Assembly (NCBI RefSeq): GCF_003010935.1
Contig: NZ_PGGN01000003.1
Location: 496,001 to 560,000, forward strand
DNA: 64,000 bases
Source of the DNA: Phyllobacterium endophyticum
GTDB lineage: Bacteria; Pseudomonadota; Alphaproteobacteria; Rhizobiales; Rhizobiaceae
Direction of reading: 5' to 3'
Position 1 is the first letter of the stretch. Every line of letters starts with the position of its first letter. This document shows, piece by piece, positions 53,979 through 62,147 of the stretch. Below the pieces are notes generated by a model. The model was not told the origin of the DNA, ran no database searches, and saw only the letters and a list, made by a program, of their open reading frames with translations. The position numbers and the translations under genes were made by a program.

Positions 53979-55067
53979 ATGAACAATATGCTCAAGAAGA
54001 GCGTCAGCCGCCGCGCCGTGCTGGGTGCCGGTGTGATGGGTGCCGCTATCCTTGCCATGCCCACTATCTTGCGCGCTCAGGACAAGTCGCTGAAGGTCGG
54101 CGTCTATGGCGGCTACTTCAAGGATTCCTTCGACAAGAATATCTTCCCGGAGTTCACCAAGGCAAGCGGTATTGCCATTGAATCGGTAGCCGAGCCAACT
54201 GGCGAAGCCTGGCTGGTACAGCTCGAGCAGGCCGCCAAGGCCGGCGCCGCGCCCGCAGACGTTTCCATGATGTCGCAGGTCGCCATGCTCAAGGGTCAGA
54301 CGACCAAGCTATGGGCGCCGCTCGACATGGCCAAGATTCCCAATTCGAAGAACCTGATCGACCATTTCATAAATAAATACCCGGATGGCGGCGTTGCGGG
54401 CATTGGCGCGGTCGCCTGGTACATCACCCTTGTCACCAACACGCAGGCCTATAAGGAAGCACCGGAATCCTGGGCGGCTTTCTGGGATAAGGCAAACGCC
54501 GACAAGCTCGGCTTGCTGGCGCTCGTTTCCAACTCCTTCCTGCTGGAGATCACCGCAAAGACTTTTCTTGGCGGAACCAATGCTCTCGACACGGAAGAAG
54601 GACTATTGAAGGCCTTCGACAAGCTCGCCGAGGTCAAGCCGAACGTTCGTCTCTGGTACCGCGACGAGGCGCAGTTCGAACAGTCTCTGAAGTCCGGTGA
54701 AATTCCAATGGGCCAATATTACCACGATGTTACCGGTCTTGCCGCTTCCGAAGGGCATCCCGTTCGTTCCACATTCCCGAAAGAGGGCGGTGTTCAGGAC
54801 TCCGGTTGCTGGGCACTCTCCCGCGCATCGAAAAAGGTGGAGGAAGCCCATGTCTTCATCGACTACATGAGCCAGCCGGCAATCCAGGCAACGCTATCGC
54901 GCAAGGTAGGTACGGCGCCGACAGTCAAGCGCGAACTGCTTGATCTCAATGAAAAGGAGTTCGGCGCCGTGTCGTCTGCCATCGCGCCGATCATCCCGCG
55001 CTATGATCTGTATACGACGAAGTCGGACTGGCTCAACCAGAAGTGGACAGAGTTGATAGTCGGCTGA
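53979..55067 (+). CDS. Spermidine/putrescine-type ABC binding protein (PotD-like), Tat-exported
   Basis: Periplasmic PotD/PotF-type binding protein of 362 residues. The N-terminus carries a twin-arginine motif (SVSRRAVLGAGV) before a hydrophobic stretch ending RAQD, so export by Tat is likely. The mature part opens LKVGVYGGYFKDSFDKNIF and has ADVSMMSQVAM. The ATG at 53979 follows AAGGAGAG by a proper distance; 53973 is too close. It serves the PotA/B/C-like transporter encoded next. Confidence 0.9.
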   Translation: MNNMLKKSVSRRAVLGAGVMGAAILAMPTILRAQDKSLKVGVYGGYFKDSFDKNIFPEFTKASGIAIESVAEPTGEAWLVQLEQAAKAGAAPADVSMMSQVAMLKGQTTKLWAPLDMAKIPNSKNLIDHFINKYPDGGVAGIGAVAWYITLVTNTQAYKEAPESWAAFWDKANADKLGLLALVSNSFLLEITAKTFLGGTNALDTEEGLLKAFDKLAEVKPNVRLWYRDEAQFEQSLKSGEIPMGQYYHDVTGLAASEGHPVRSTFPKEGGVQDSGCWALSRASKKVEEAHVFIDYMSQPAIQATLSRKVGTAPTVKRELLDLNEKEFGAVSSAIAPIIPRYDLYTTKSDWLNQKWTELIVG

Positions 55068-55082
55068 TTCCGGTCAGTCACA

Positions 55083-55112
55083 CCACCCCGCGCCAGCGGG
55101 TGCAGGGTGGTA
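55083..55112 (+). terminator. Intercistronic hairpin after the PotD-like gene
   Basis: Seven-bp outer stem ACCACCC / GGGTGGT around an inner CCGC/GCGG helix, followed by the T-rich ATTCTATTTT. It lies between the binding-protein gene and the ATPase gene and should terminate part of the transcripts. Confidence 0.7.
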
Positions 55113-55143
55113 TTCTATTTTGTACGAAAGCATGTGAGGGCGG

Positions 55144-56181
55144 ATGTCCGGACTGGTCTTGAACAACGTTAGCAAGCAATTCGGCACTTTCACGGCGGTC
55201 GAGAATGTACAGCTGTCGGTGCCGCATGGCACGTTCGTGTGCATGCTCGGACCATCCGGCTGTGGCAAGACCACGTTGCTGCGCATGATTGCGGGGCTGG
55301 ACGATCCAACCAGCGGCTCGATCCTTCTCGACGGTCAAGACATCACAAAAGTCCCGACCCACAAGCGAAACCTCGGCATGGTGTTTCAGTCGCTGGCCCT
55401 GTTCCCGCATTTGACTGTTGGCGAGAACATCGCCTACCCGCTCCGCATTCGAGGTGCTGCACGCGAGGACCAAAAGAAGCGGGTCGACGAGCTTCTTGCC
55501 CTCATTCACCTGACGGGGTTTGGCGACAGGCCGGTGTCAAAGCTGTCAGGCGGTCAGCGCCAGCGCGTCGCGATCGCACGGGCTCTGGCTCTCTCGCCGA
55601 AACTCTTTCTGCTGGACGAGCCACTTTCCGCGCTCGATGCGAAGCTGCGCGAGGCGATGCAGGTGGAATTGCGCCAGCTTCAGCAGAAGCTCGGTATCAC
55701 AACCATCGTGGTAACCCATGATCAGCGCGAAGCGATGACCATGGCCGATACGGTGGTTGTCATGAATGGCGGTCACATAAGACAGGCCGCCTCACCCATC
55801 GAGATCTATCGCAGGCCCGCCGATACTTTCGTCGCCGATTTCATCGGTTCGACAAATCTGATCGAGACGCGGGCAAATAGTTCCGGCGTAGCGACAGTCT
55901 TCGGCAACCCCGTTCCTGGTTTCGCATTGCCCGATGGTGTTCAGACGGCAACGATCTCGGTGCGCCCCGAAGACGTTCATCTGACGGCACCCGGCAACGG
56001 CGCTATCGACGGAACGGTCACGTTCGTGCGTGACCTCGGCGGCACGATCGAAACATTCGTCGAAACCGGCGGCAAGCAGATCATTGCTGTCTCGACCCCG
56101 CGCGAACGGCCTGATGTCGTAGCTGGACAGGCGGTCGGTATCGTCCTTTCGCCCGAGGTCTGCGTGGTACTGAAGCAATGA
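55144..56181 (+). CDS. Polyamine-type ABC transporter ATPase (PotA-like)
   Basis: ATP-binding subunit of 345 residues: Walker A GPSGCGKTT (about 37-45), LSGGQRQRVAIARAL, LFLLDEPLSALDAKL, VTHDQREAMT, and a C-terminal TOBE domain (VRPEDVHLT near 278). GTGAGGGCGG precedes the ATG. It overlaps the first permease by four bases. It may also power the amino-acid-type permeases encoded upstream, which lack their own ATPase in this operon (inference). Confidence 0.93.
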   Translation: MSGLVLNNVSKQFGTFTAVENVQLSVPHGTFVCMLGPSGCGKTTLLRMIAGLDDPTSGSILLDGQDITKVPTHKRNLGMVFQSLALFPHLTVGENIAYPLRIRGAAREDQKKRVDELLALIHLTGFGDRPVSKLSGGQRQRVAIARALALSPKLFLLDEPLSALDAKLREAMQVELRQLQQKLGITTIVVTHDQREAMTMADTVVVMNGGHIRQAASPIEIYRRPADTFVADFIGSTNLIETRANSSGVATVFGNPVPGFALPDGVQTATISVRPEDVHLTAPGNGAIDGTVTFVRDLGGTIETFVETGGKQIIAVSTPRERPDVVAGQAVGIVLSPEVCVVLKQ

Positions 56182-57032
56182 AGCGCGAACCTCCCCAATC
56201 GATCGCCGATTACGGGCCTCTTTTCTTTCCGGCGGGAATGCTGCTGCTCTTCTTCGTCGTGCCCTTTGGCACGATGATCGCGGTCAGCTTCTTCCAGAGA
56301 CAGGAGGGCGGCTTTTACACACCAGCTTTCGTCTTCTCCAACTATGAGCGCTTCCTCAGCGCCTTCTTTGGAGGGGTGCTTGGTTTTTCGCTAATGCTCG
56401 CTGTGACGGTTGCCATCTGCTGCGTCGTCCTCGCCCTTCCCTTCACCTATCTTCTGACCAAGCTCACGCGGCGCCTCCAGGTATTCTGGCTTGTGGCCCT
56501 GCTCTCCGTGCTTTCGCTTTCAGAAGTAATTATCGGCTTTGCCTGGTCAACGCTCCTGTCGCGCACGGCCGGCATCAGCAACTTGCTGGTAAGGACCGGA
56601 CTGCTCGATCAACCGGTCGCACTGTTTCCGAGCTTCGGCGCAGTGCTGACCGGGATGGTATACCAGGCGCTACCTTATACGATCCTCGTACTCTATCCCG
56701 CCATTATCCGGCTCGACCCGACCCTGATGGAAGCGGCACGAACATTGGGGTCTTCCCCGATACGCGCTTTTTTCAACGTGCTCGTACCCGCGCTTCGCAA
56801 CACAATCATGGCGACGCTGATCATGGTCTTTATCTTCGCATTGGGCTCTTACCTTCTTCCGCAGATCCTCGGCCGTCCACAGCATTGGACCCTCTCCGTG
56901 CTCATCACGGACCAGGCGATCTACCAATCGAACATGCCCTTCGCCGCAGCGATGGCTGTTTTTCTGGTGCTTGTTACCCTTGGCCTGGTTGCCCTGACTT
57001 TGCTTGTCGGGCGCAAGGGAGAAAAAGCATGA
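56178..57032 (+). CDS. Polyamine-type ABC transporter permease (PotB-like)
   Basis: Permease of 284 residues, six helices, with the EAA loop LMEAARTLGSSPIRAFFNVL near residue 189. The ATG overlaps the ATPase stop (ATGA), and its own stop overlaps the next ATG. Confidence 0.92.
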   Translation: MKREPPQSIADYGPLFFPAGMLLLFFVVPFGTMIAVSFFQRQEGGFYTPAFVFSNYERFLSAFFGGVLGFSLMLAVTVAICCVVLALPFTYLLTKLTRRLQVFWLVALLSVLSLSEVIIGFAWSTLLSRTAGISNLLVRTGLLDQPVALFPSFGAVLTGMVYQALPYTILVLYPAIIRLDPTLMEAARTLGSSPIRAFFNVLVPALRNTIMATLIMVFIFALGSYLLPQILGRPQHWTLSVLITDQAIYQSNMPFAAAMAVFLVLVTLGLVALTLLVGRKGEKA

Positions 57033-57829
57033 TCCATTGGCTCAAGCGCTTTTACTTTCTGGGGATCGGTCTATTCCTTGCCCTTCCGCTGATCGTCGTG
57101 GCGGGTGTCTCGGTGAATGCAAAGCAGACGCTGGCCTTTCCCCCTCAAGGATTCTCCCTTGGTTGGTATGGCGAGATCTTCACCAATCCGGAATGGCGCG
57201 CCGCCCTTGTCGCCTCCGTTGTGCTGGCCACGACCTCGGCCGCGCTGGCGGTTCTGATTGCCTTGCCGCTCTCCTGGTTTCTCTGGCGGCGCATTGCTCC
57301 TTGGGCCAACATCTTCCAGGTGCTGGGGATCGCGCCTTTCACCCTTCCGCCGGTAATCACAGCCCTCGGGCTGCTTACGTTCTGGGCAACGACAGGGTTC
57401 TACGGTCAGCCGTGGACCGCCGTAATTGGCCACGCAATCTTTTTCGTCACCTTGCCGCTGGTGACCTTGTCACTGGGTTTTTCCGCAATCGATCGTTCCT
57501 TTGTCGAGGCGGCCGCCACCATGGGCGCGAATGACAGGACGATTTTTCGCACGATCGTTCTGCCGCTGATCCTGCCATATCTGGTCTCCGGCTATGCGTT
57601 TGCCTTCGTGCTGTCGCTTAATGAATATATCGTTGCCTATATGACCGTGGGTTTCACTCTGGAGACATTGCCGATCAAGATTTTCAACGCGCTTCGTTAT
57701 GGTTATACGCCAACGATGGCATCGGTAACGGTTCTCTTCGTGTTCATTGCTGCCCTCATCTTTTCGCTCGTTGCGAGATTCGGTGATCTGCCCAAGCTAC
57801 TTGGGGCAATGGCGTCGGATGAACCATGA
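57029..57829 (+). CDS. Polyamine-type ABC transporter permease (PotC-like)
   Basis: Permease of 266 residues, six helices, EAA-type loop FVEAAATMGANDRTIFRTIV near residue 160. The ATG at 57029 overlaps the preceding gene by four bases; the open frame further upstream only lies over the PotB-like gene. It overlaps the nitrilase gene by four bases. Confidence 0.92.
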   Translation: MIHWLKRFYFLGIGLFLALPLIVVAGVSVNAKQTLAFPPQGFSLGWYGEIFTNPEWRAALVASVVLATTSAALAVLIALPLSWFLWRRIAPWANIFQVLGIAPFTLPPVITALGLLTFWATTGFYGQPWTAVIGHAIFFVTLPLVTLSLGFSAIDRSFVEAAATMGANDRTIFRTIVLPLILPYLVSGYAFAFVLSLNEYIVAYMTVGFTLETLPIKIFNALRYGYTPTMASVTVLFVFIAALIFSLVARFGDLPKLLGAMASDEP

Positions 57830-58602
57830 AGATCGCAGCACTCCAGATGCAGTCCGCCACAGGCGATGTGCGAGACAACCTCAACCATATTGAGCGAGCG
57901 GCTGTCGAGGCCGCGAGAGCTGGGGCCAAACTCCTGATCACCCCCGAGCTCTGCGTCACAGGCTATGGCGCCGGTCCTGAAATTATCTCGTTGGCGGAAC
58001 CATGCGATGGTGACCAGATCAAGGCTTTGCAAGCCGTGTCATCAAGCCACCATATCGCAATCGTCGCGGGATTTGCCGAACGCGCCGTCGCGGACGTTTA
58101 CAACAGTGCTGCGTTCATAGACGGCTTCAAGGAACCCGCGATCTATCGCAAGTCACACCTTTATGGTGATTATGAAAAATCACTCTTCAAGCCTTCGAAG
58201 CCTGAAAATTGCATTGTCGAAATGGAGGGTTTGAAGTTCGGCCTGCTCATTTGTTATGACGTGGAGTTTCCCGAGAACGTTCGGCGTCTTGCTCTCGGCG
58301 GCGTCGATGCAATCCTCGTGCCGACGGCCCTACCCGCCGGACCCTCCGGAAGCTTCATCGCCAACCATATGATCCAGGTCCGTGCGTTCGAAAACCAGAT
58401 CTTCATCGCCTATGTCAACCATGCAGGGGCAGACGCACGCTTTACATTTGCCGGAAACTCGCGCATTGCCGCGCCGGACGGCAGCCTGATAGCATCCAGT
58501 GACGATACCGCGGAGCACTTGCTATTCGCCGATATCGAACCCGCCATTTTTGCTGCATCGATCGGCGACAACCCCTACCTGAAAGACGTGACTCCTCTAT
58601 GA
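57826..58602 (+). CDS. Carbon-nitrogen hydrolase (nitrilase superfamily)
   Basis: Nitrilase-fold amidase of 258 residues with the Glu-Lys-Cys triad E41 (TPELC), K109 (YRKSHL) and C143 (ICYDVEFPE). It cleaves a non-peptide C-N bond, probably an amide or carbamoyl group. In this operon plausible substrates are N-carbamoylputrescine, 4-guanidinobutyramide or an omega-amide. It is coupled by four-base overlaps to the PotC-like gene and the FAD oxidase gene, which argues that all act on the imported compound. Confidence 0.9.
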   Translation: MKIAALQMQSATGDVRDNLNHIERAAVEAARAGAKLLITPELCVTGYGAGPEIISLAEPCDGDQIKALQAVSSSHHIAIVAGFAERAVADVYNSAAFIDGFKEPAIYRKSHLYGDYEKSLFKPSKPENCIVEMEGLKFGLLICYDVEFPENVRRLALGGVDAILVPTALPAGPSGSFIANHMIQVRAFENQIFIAYVNHAGADARFTFAGNSRIAAPDGSLIASSDDTAEHLLFADIEPAIFAASIGDNPYLKDVTPL

Positions 58603-59711
58603 GCGAAATAATCGAAACGGATGTCCTCGTTATCGGAGCCGGCATTGCTGGCGTGGGCGTCGCAGCCGCGTTGGCAGATACGCACAGGGTCGTCGTCCTC
58701 GAGCGCGAGAGCCAGCCGGGATATCATTCTACGGGCCGCTCCGCCGCGATCTTTCTGCCGAATTATGGCAACGCCGTTATTCGCGGCCTGAACCGGGCAA
58801 GTGCGCCGCTTTTCGCCGATCGCGATACAAGCCTTTTCCCCGACCCGCTGCTTACCCAGCGCGGCTCATTGACCGTTGCCGATGAGAACGGCGTCGAGGC
58901 TTGCGCACAATTCGTACGCGATGGGACGGGCGTCGAGGCGATCAGCGTCGACCGTGCTCTGTCGATGGTTCCGATACTCAGCCGCGACTATGTCAAGGCG
59001 GCGGCATATCAAGATGATGCGCAGGATATCGATGTGAATGCCTTGCATCAGGGCTGGATGCGCAAGGCAACGGCTCTCGGCGTGAAGCTTTTCACACGCC
59101 AGGAGGTGGTCAGGGCCGAACGCGCGGCAGGGGGATGGCGGGTCGAGACCGCCGATCGGACCTTCATCGCTGAAGGCGTGGTGAACGCCTCGGGCGCATG
59201 GGCGGATGTGACAGCCGGGCTGTTCGGCGCAACACCTCTCGGATTGATACCGATGCGCCGCTCGATCGCCGTACTCCCCGCGCCTGACGGTTACGACACG
59301 CGCGGCTGGCCGCTTGTCGATGAGATCAATGAGACCTGGTATCTGAAGCCGGATGGCGGACGGATGTTCGTCTCACCCTGCGATGAAACGCCTGTCGAGC
59401 CGCATGACGCTTATGTCGATGACATGATCCTTGCCGAAGGCCTTTATAGATTTGAACAGGCGGTCACCATACCCGTCACCCGTGTGGAGAGCAGCTGGGC
59501 GGGCCTGCGCACGTTCGCCCCTGACCGGACACCTGTCGCCGGGTTCGACAGCAAGGTGGATGGCTTCTTCTGGCTGGCGGGTCAGGGCGGCTACGGCATC
59601 CAGACTTCCCCTGCCCTCTCAGCTCTTGCAGCAGCGCTCATTGGCGGACGAGATCCGGACAGCACCGTCGAGCCGCTCCTTGCACAATTGTCTCCCGGCC
59701 GCTTCGTCTAG
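58599..59711 (+). CDS. FAD-dependent amino-acid/amine oxidoreductase (DAO fold)
   Basis: FAD oxidoreductase of the DadA/DAO family, 370 residues. The dinucleotide motif is VLVIGAGIAGVGVAAAL (residues 9-25), followed by STGRSAAIF, and the C-terminal FAD-contact segment is GFFWLAGQGGYGIQTSPALS. It oxidises an amine or amino acid to an imine, which hydrolyses to a carbonyl product. As last gene of the operon it would oxidise the amino product after loss of urea, or an alpha-amino acid before it. Convergent with the next LysR gene. Confidence 0.9.
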   Translation: MSEIIETDVLVIGAGIAGVGVAAALADTHRVVVLERESQPGYHSTGRSAAIFLPNYGNAVIRGLNRASAPLFADRDTSLFPDPLLTQRGSLTVADENGVEACAQFVRDGTGVEAISVDRALSMVPILSRDYVKAAAYQDDAQDIDVNALHQGWMRKATALGVKLFTRQEVVRAERAAGGWRVETADRTFIAEGVVNASGAWADVTAGLFGATPLGLIPMRRSIAVLPAPDGYDTRGWPLVDEINETWYLKPDGGRMFVSPCDETPVEPHDAYVDDMILAEGLYRFEQAVTIPVTRVESSWAGLRTFAPDRTPVAGFDSKVDGFFWLAGQGGYGIQTSPALSALAAALIGGRDPDSTVEPLLAQLSPGRFV

Positions 59712-59720
59712 GGTCGATAT

Positions 59721-60632
59721 TCAATCCAGAAGCGGCTGGCCCGCAAAGGCAAGAGCCTGGCTTTCCAGTTCCGACTTGATGAAGTTGCTCAGCACTCTTA
59801 TCCGCGGCGTGTTGACGATATCCTCGTGGCAGATCAGCCAATAATCCCGGTTCAGGTGCAACTCCTTCGGCATGACCGGCACCAACTCCGGATAGTTGCA
59901 GGCGATATAATAGGGCAGGATGCATAACCCAAAGCCTGAGCGAGCCGCGCTGAGCTGTGCGAAAATGCTGGAACTCTGGTACGAGGCGCGCAAACCCGGC
60001 AGGATTTCTCGCATATAATCGAGCCCCGGCGTGAAGATCATGTCTTCGATATAGCCAATGAACTGATGGTTCGAGAGGTCCGATTGCCGATTTATCCGGG
60101 GATGGCGCGAAAGATAGTCTTTCGAGCCATAAATGAACAGCCGGTAAGGCATCAGCTTTTCCTGGTGATAGGACCCCGTTCGTGTCGCGTGCAGCGTGAT
60201 CGAAAGATCAGCTTCGCGCCGGGACAATGAAACAATCTGTTGAATCGTGACCATTTCTATCGAGAGACTTGGATAGTTCTGCGCCATATGCGGCAGCCGG
60301 TCGGCCAAAAAAAAATTTGCAAAGCCCTCCAAAATGCTGAGGCGGACGACGCCGCTGAGGGAGATTGTTCCGCCGGAGGCCTCGTTCTGGAACCGGTCAG
60401 CCTCGCGTTCCACGATCTCAGCCGACTCGATAAGCTTCTCGCCAAGTGCGGTCAGGATATAGCCGCGCGGATTACGTTCGAAGAGCCGCGCCGACAGAGC
60501 TTCTTCCAGCCGGTCGATACGTCTGGAAACGGTTACATGATTGGTGCGCAAGCGGCGGGCCGCTGTGGTCAACTGCCCCGTGCGTGCGACTGCGAGAAAA
60601 TATTGCAGATCGTCCCAAGTAAACTGCCGCAT
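59721..60632 (-). CDS. LysR family regulator
   Basis: LysR regulator of 303 residues with a helix-turn-helix at about 15-65 (GQLTTAARRLRTNHVTVSRR) and an effector domain from residue 90. The ATG at 60632 is taken; a GTG directly before it (60635) is the alternative. It is divergent from the branched-chain-type ABC operon and probably governs it. An 8-bp-arm palindrome lies upstream. Confidence 0.9.
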   Translation of the reverse strand: MRQFTWDDLQYFLAVARTGQLTTAARRLRTNHVTVSRRIDRLEEALSARLFERNPRGYILTALGEKLIESAEIVEREADRFQNEASGGTISLSGVVRLSILEGFANFFLADRLPHMAQNYPSLSIEMVTIQQIVSLSRREADLSITLHATRTGSYHQEKLMPYRLFIYGSKDYLSRHPRINRQSDLSNHQFIGYIEDMIFTPGLDYMREILPGLRASYQSSSIFAQLSAARSGFGLCILPYYIACNYPELVPVMPKELHLNRDYWLICHEDIVNTPRIRVLSNFIKSELESQALAFAGQPLLD

Positions 60633-60679
60633 CACCCAGCTTCTGCATCTATGTACATTTTTGTACTTTATATGTGCAA

Positions 60680-60703
60680 AAATAGGTGTTTGTGTACCTA
60701 TTT
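60680..60703. promoter_or_regulatory. Probable LysR site, AAATAGGT-N8-ACCTATTT
   Basis: Perfect 8-bp inverted repeat with an 8-base spacer, 47 bases upstream of the LysR start and in an A+T-rich promoter-like stretch. It is the best operator candidate in this gap. Confidence 0.6.
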
Positions 60704-60819
60704 GTCAATGTTACAGTTTTTTCAACAACGTGGTTGCCGGTCGGAAGAAACAGGGCAATCATGAGGGTGAAGATTGTCCGGCTTGACAGTCGAGCTGGAT
60801 TGAGGAGGACAGGCAACCG

Positions 60820-60861
60820 GAAGATGCTGGCGGTACCCGCAGCATCTTCGTCGACGTTTTT
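60820..60861 (+). terminator. Intrinsic terminator in the leader of the livK-like gene
   Basis: Stem GAAGATGCTG / CAGCATCTTC (perfect 10 bp, extended by three inner pairs with one bulge), then TCGTCGACGTTTTT. It ends 75 bases before the ATG at 60937 and faces the operon. If the promoter lies near 60680-60720, this hairpin must be bypassed for expression, as in attenuation; otherwise it ends a small RNA and a second promoter follows. Confidence 0.7.
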
Positions 60862-60936
60862 CAATTGAACCGTTCCGTCCGCGACAGCCATCGAGTGATG
60901 ATCCTGTCAGCGGTCAATCTTTGGGAGGAGATACGA

Positions 60937-62142
60937 ATGAAATTACTCGCAATTGCAACTGCTGCACTGATGGCAGCCACAGTCATTCCTGCGGCGAGTG
61001 CCGAGCTATCCGACGGCAAGGTCAAGATCGGCATTTTGAACGACCAGTCCGGCGTCTATGCAGATTTTGGCGGCAAGTGGTCGTTCGAGGCTGCCAAGAT
61101 GGCCGCCGAGGATTTCGGCGGCAAGGTGCTTGACGCGCCGATCGAGATCATCACAGCGGATCACCAGAACAAGCCCGACATCGCTTCCAACATCGCGCGC
61201 CAGTGGTACGACACCGAACAGGTCGATAGTATCATGGAACTGACCACTTCTTCCGTTGCACTCGCCGTGCAGGGCATCTCCAAGGAAAAGAAGAAGATTA
61301 ATCTTGTCACCGGCGCCGCCACCACAGAACTGACCGGCAAGCAATGCTCGCCCTACGGGTTCCATTGGGCCTATGACACCCACGCACTCGCAGTCGGCAC
61401 CGGCGGCGCGCTCGTCGCCCAAGGCGGCGACAGCTGGTTCTTCCTGACCGCCGACTATGCGTTCGGTTATTCGCTCGAAGAACAAACGTCCAAGTTTGTA
61501 ACCTCCAAGGGAGGCAAGGTCGTGGGTTCCGTCCGCCACCCCTTGGCAACCACCGACTATTCTTCGTTTCTGTTGCAGGCGCAGTCCTCCGGTGCCAAAG
61601 TCATCGGTCTCGCCAATGCTGGCCTTGATACTGCCAACGCCATCAAGCAAGCGTCGGAGTTCGGGATAGTCTCAGGTGGCCAACGTCTGGCCGCACTGCT
61701 CTTCACTTTGGCGGAAGTGCATGGACTCGGTCTTGAGGCGGCGCAGGGGCTGACCCTTACCGAAAGCTTCTATTGGGATCGCGACGATCAATCACGTGAA
61801 TTCGGACAGAAGTTCTTCAAGCGCACCGGTCGCATGCCCAATATGATCCAGGCCGCGACATATTCCGGCGTGACGCAATATTTGAAAGCAATCCAGAAGG
61901 CAGGCACTGACGACACCGAGAAGGTTGCGGCCGCTATGCATGAAATGCCCGTTGACGACGTTTTCGGGCGCGGCGCCAAAGTCGGCGCCAATGGCCGCCT
62001 GATCAGCGACGTTTTCCTGATGGAAGTGAAGAAGCCGGACGAGAGCAAGCAGCCGTGGGATTACTACAAGGTGCTGGCGACCGTCCCCGGCGCGGAAGCC
62101 TATATCAAGCCAGCCGAAAGCGGCTGCGAATTGGCCAAGTAG
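60937..62142 (+). CDS. Branched-chain amino-acid-type ABC binding protein (LivK-like)
   Basis: Periplasmic binding protein of the LivK/aliphatic-amide family, 401 residues, with a signal peptide (residues 1-22, ending ASA-E). Motifs: VKIGILNDQSGVYADFGGKW and EIITADHQNKPDIASNIARQ. The ATG at 60937 follows GGGAGGAG; an upstream ATG-like start at 60865 would cross the leader. The divergent sequence from classical LivK means the ligand may be another small amide or acid. Only six bases separate it from the first ATPase gene. Confidence 0.9.
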   Translation: MKLLAIATAALMAATVIPAASAELSDGKVKIGILNDQSGVYADFGGKWSFEAAKMAAEDFGGKVLDAPIEIITADHQNKPDIASNIARQWYDTEQVDSIMELTTSSVALAVQGISKEKKKINLVTGAATTELTGKQCSPYGFHWAYDTHALAVGTGGALVAQGGDSWFFLTADYAFGYSLEEQTSKFVTSKGGKVVGSVRHPLATTDYSSFLLQAQSSGAKVIGLANAGLDTANAIKQASEFGIVSGGQRLAALLFTLAEVHGLGLEAAQGLTLTESFYWDRDDQSREFGQKFFKRTGRMPNMIQAATYSGVTQYLKAIQKAGTDDTEKVAAAMHEMPVDDVFGRGAKVGANGRLISDVFLMEVKKPDESKQPWDYYKVLATVPGAEAYIKPAESGCELAK

Positions 62143-62147
62143 AACGC

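Larger units (their letters stand above)
60633..60936. other. Divergent regulatory gap before the branched-chain-type ABC operon (304 bp)
   Basis: The stretch contains an A+T-rich palindromic part at 60650-60710, a 7-bp inverted repeat GGTTGCC (60732-60738) / GGCAACC (60812-60818), and a strong hairpin with a U-tract at 60820-60861. A 35-codon open frame (60761-60868) crosses the hairpin but has no coding character. Confidence 0.55.

Noticed and set aside
60761-60868. Possible leader peptide before the livK-like gene
   Set aside because: No ribosome-binding site, no run of regulatory codons such as Leu, Ile or Val, and its apparent coding is explained by the hairpin sequence.
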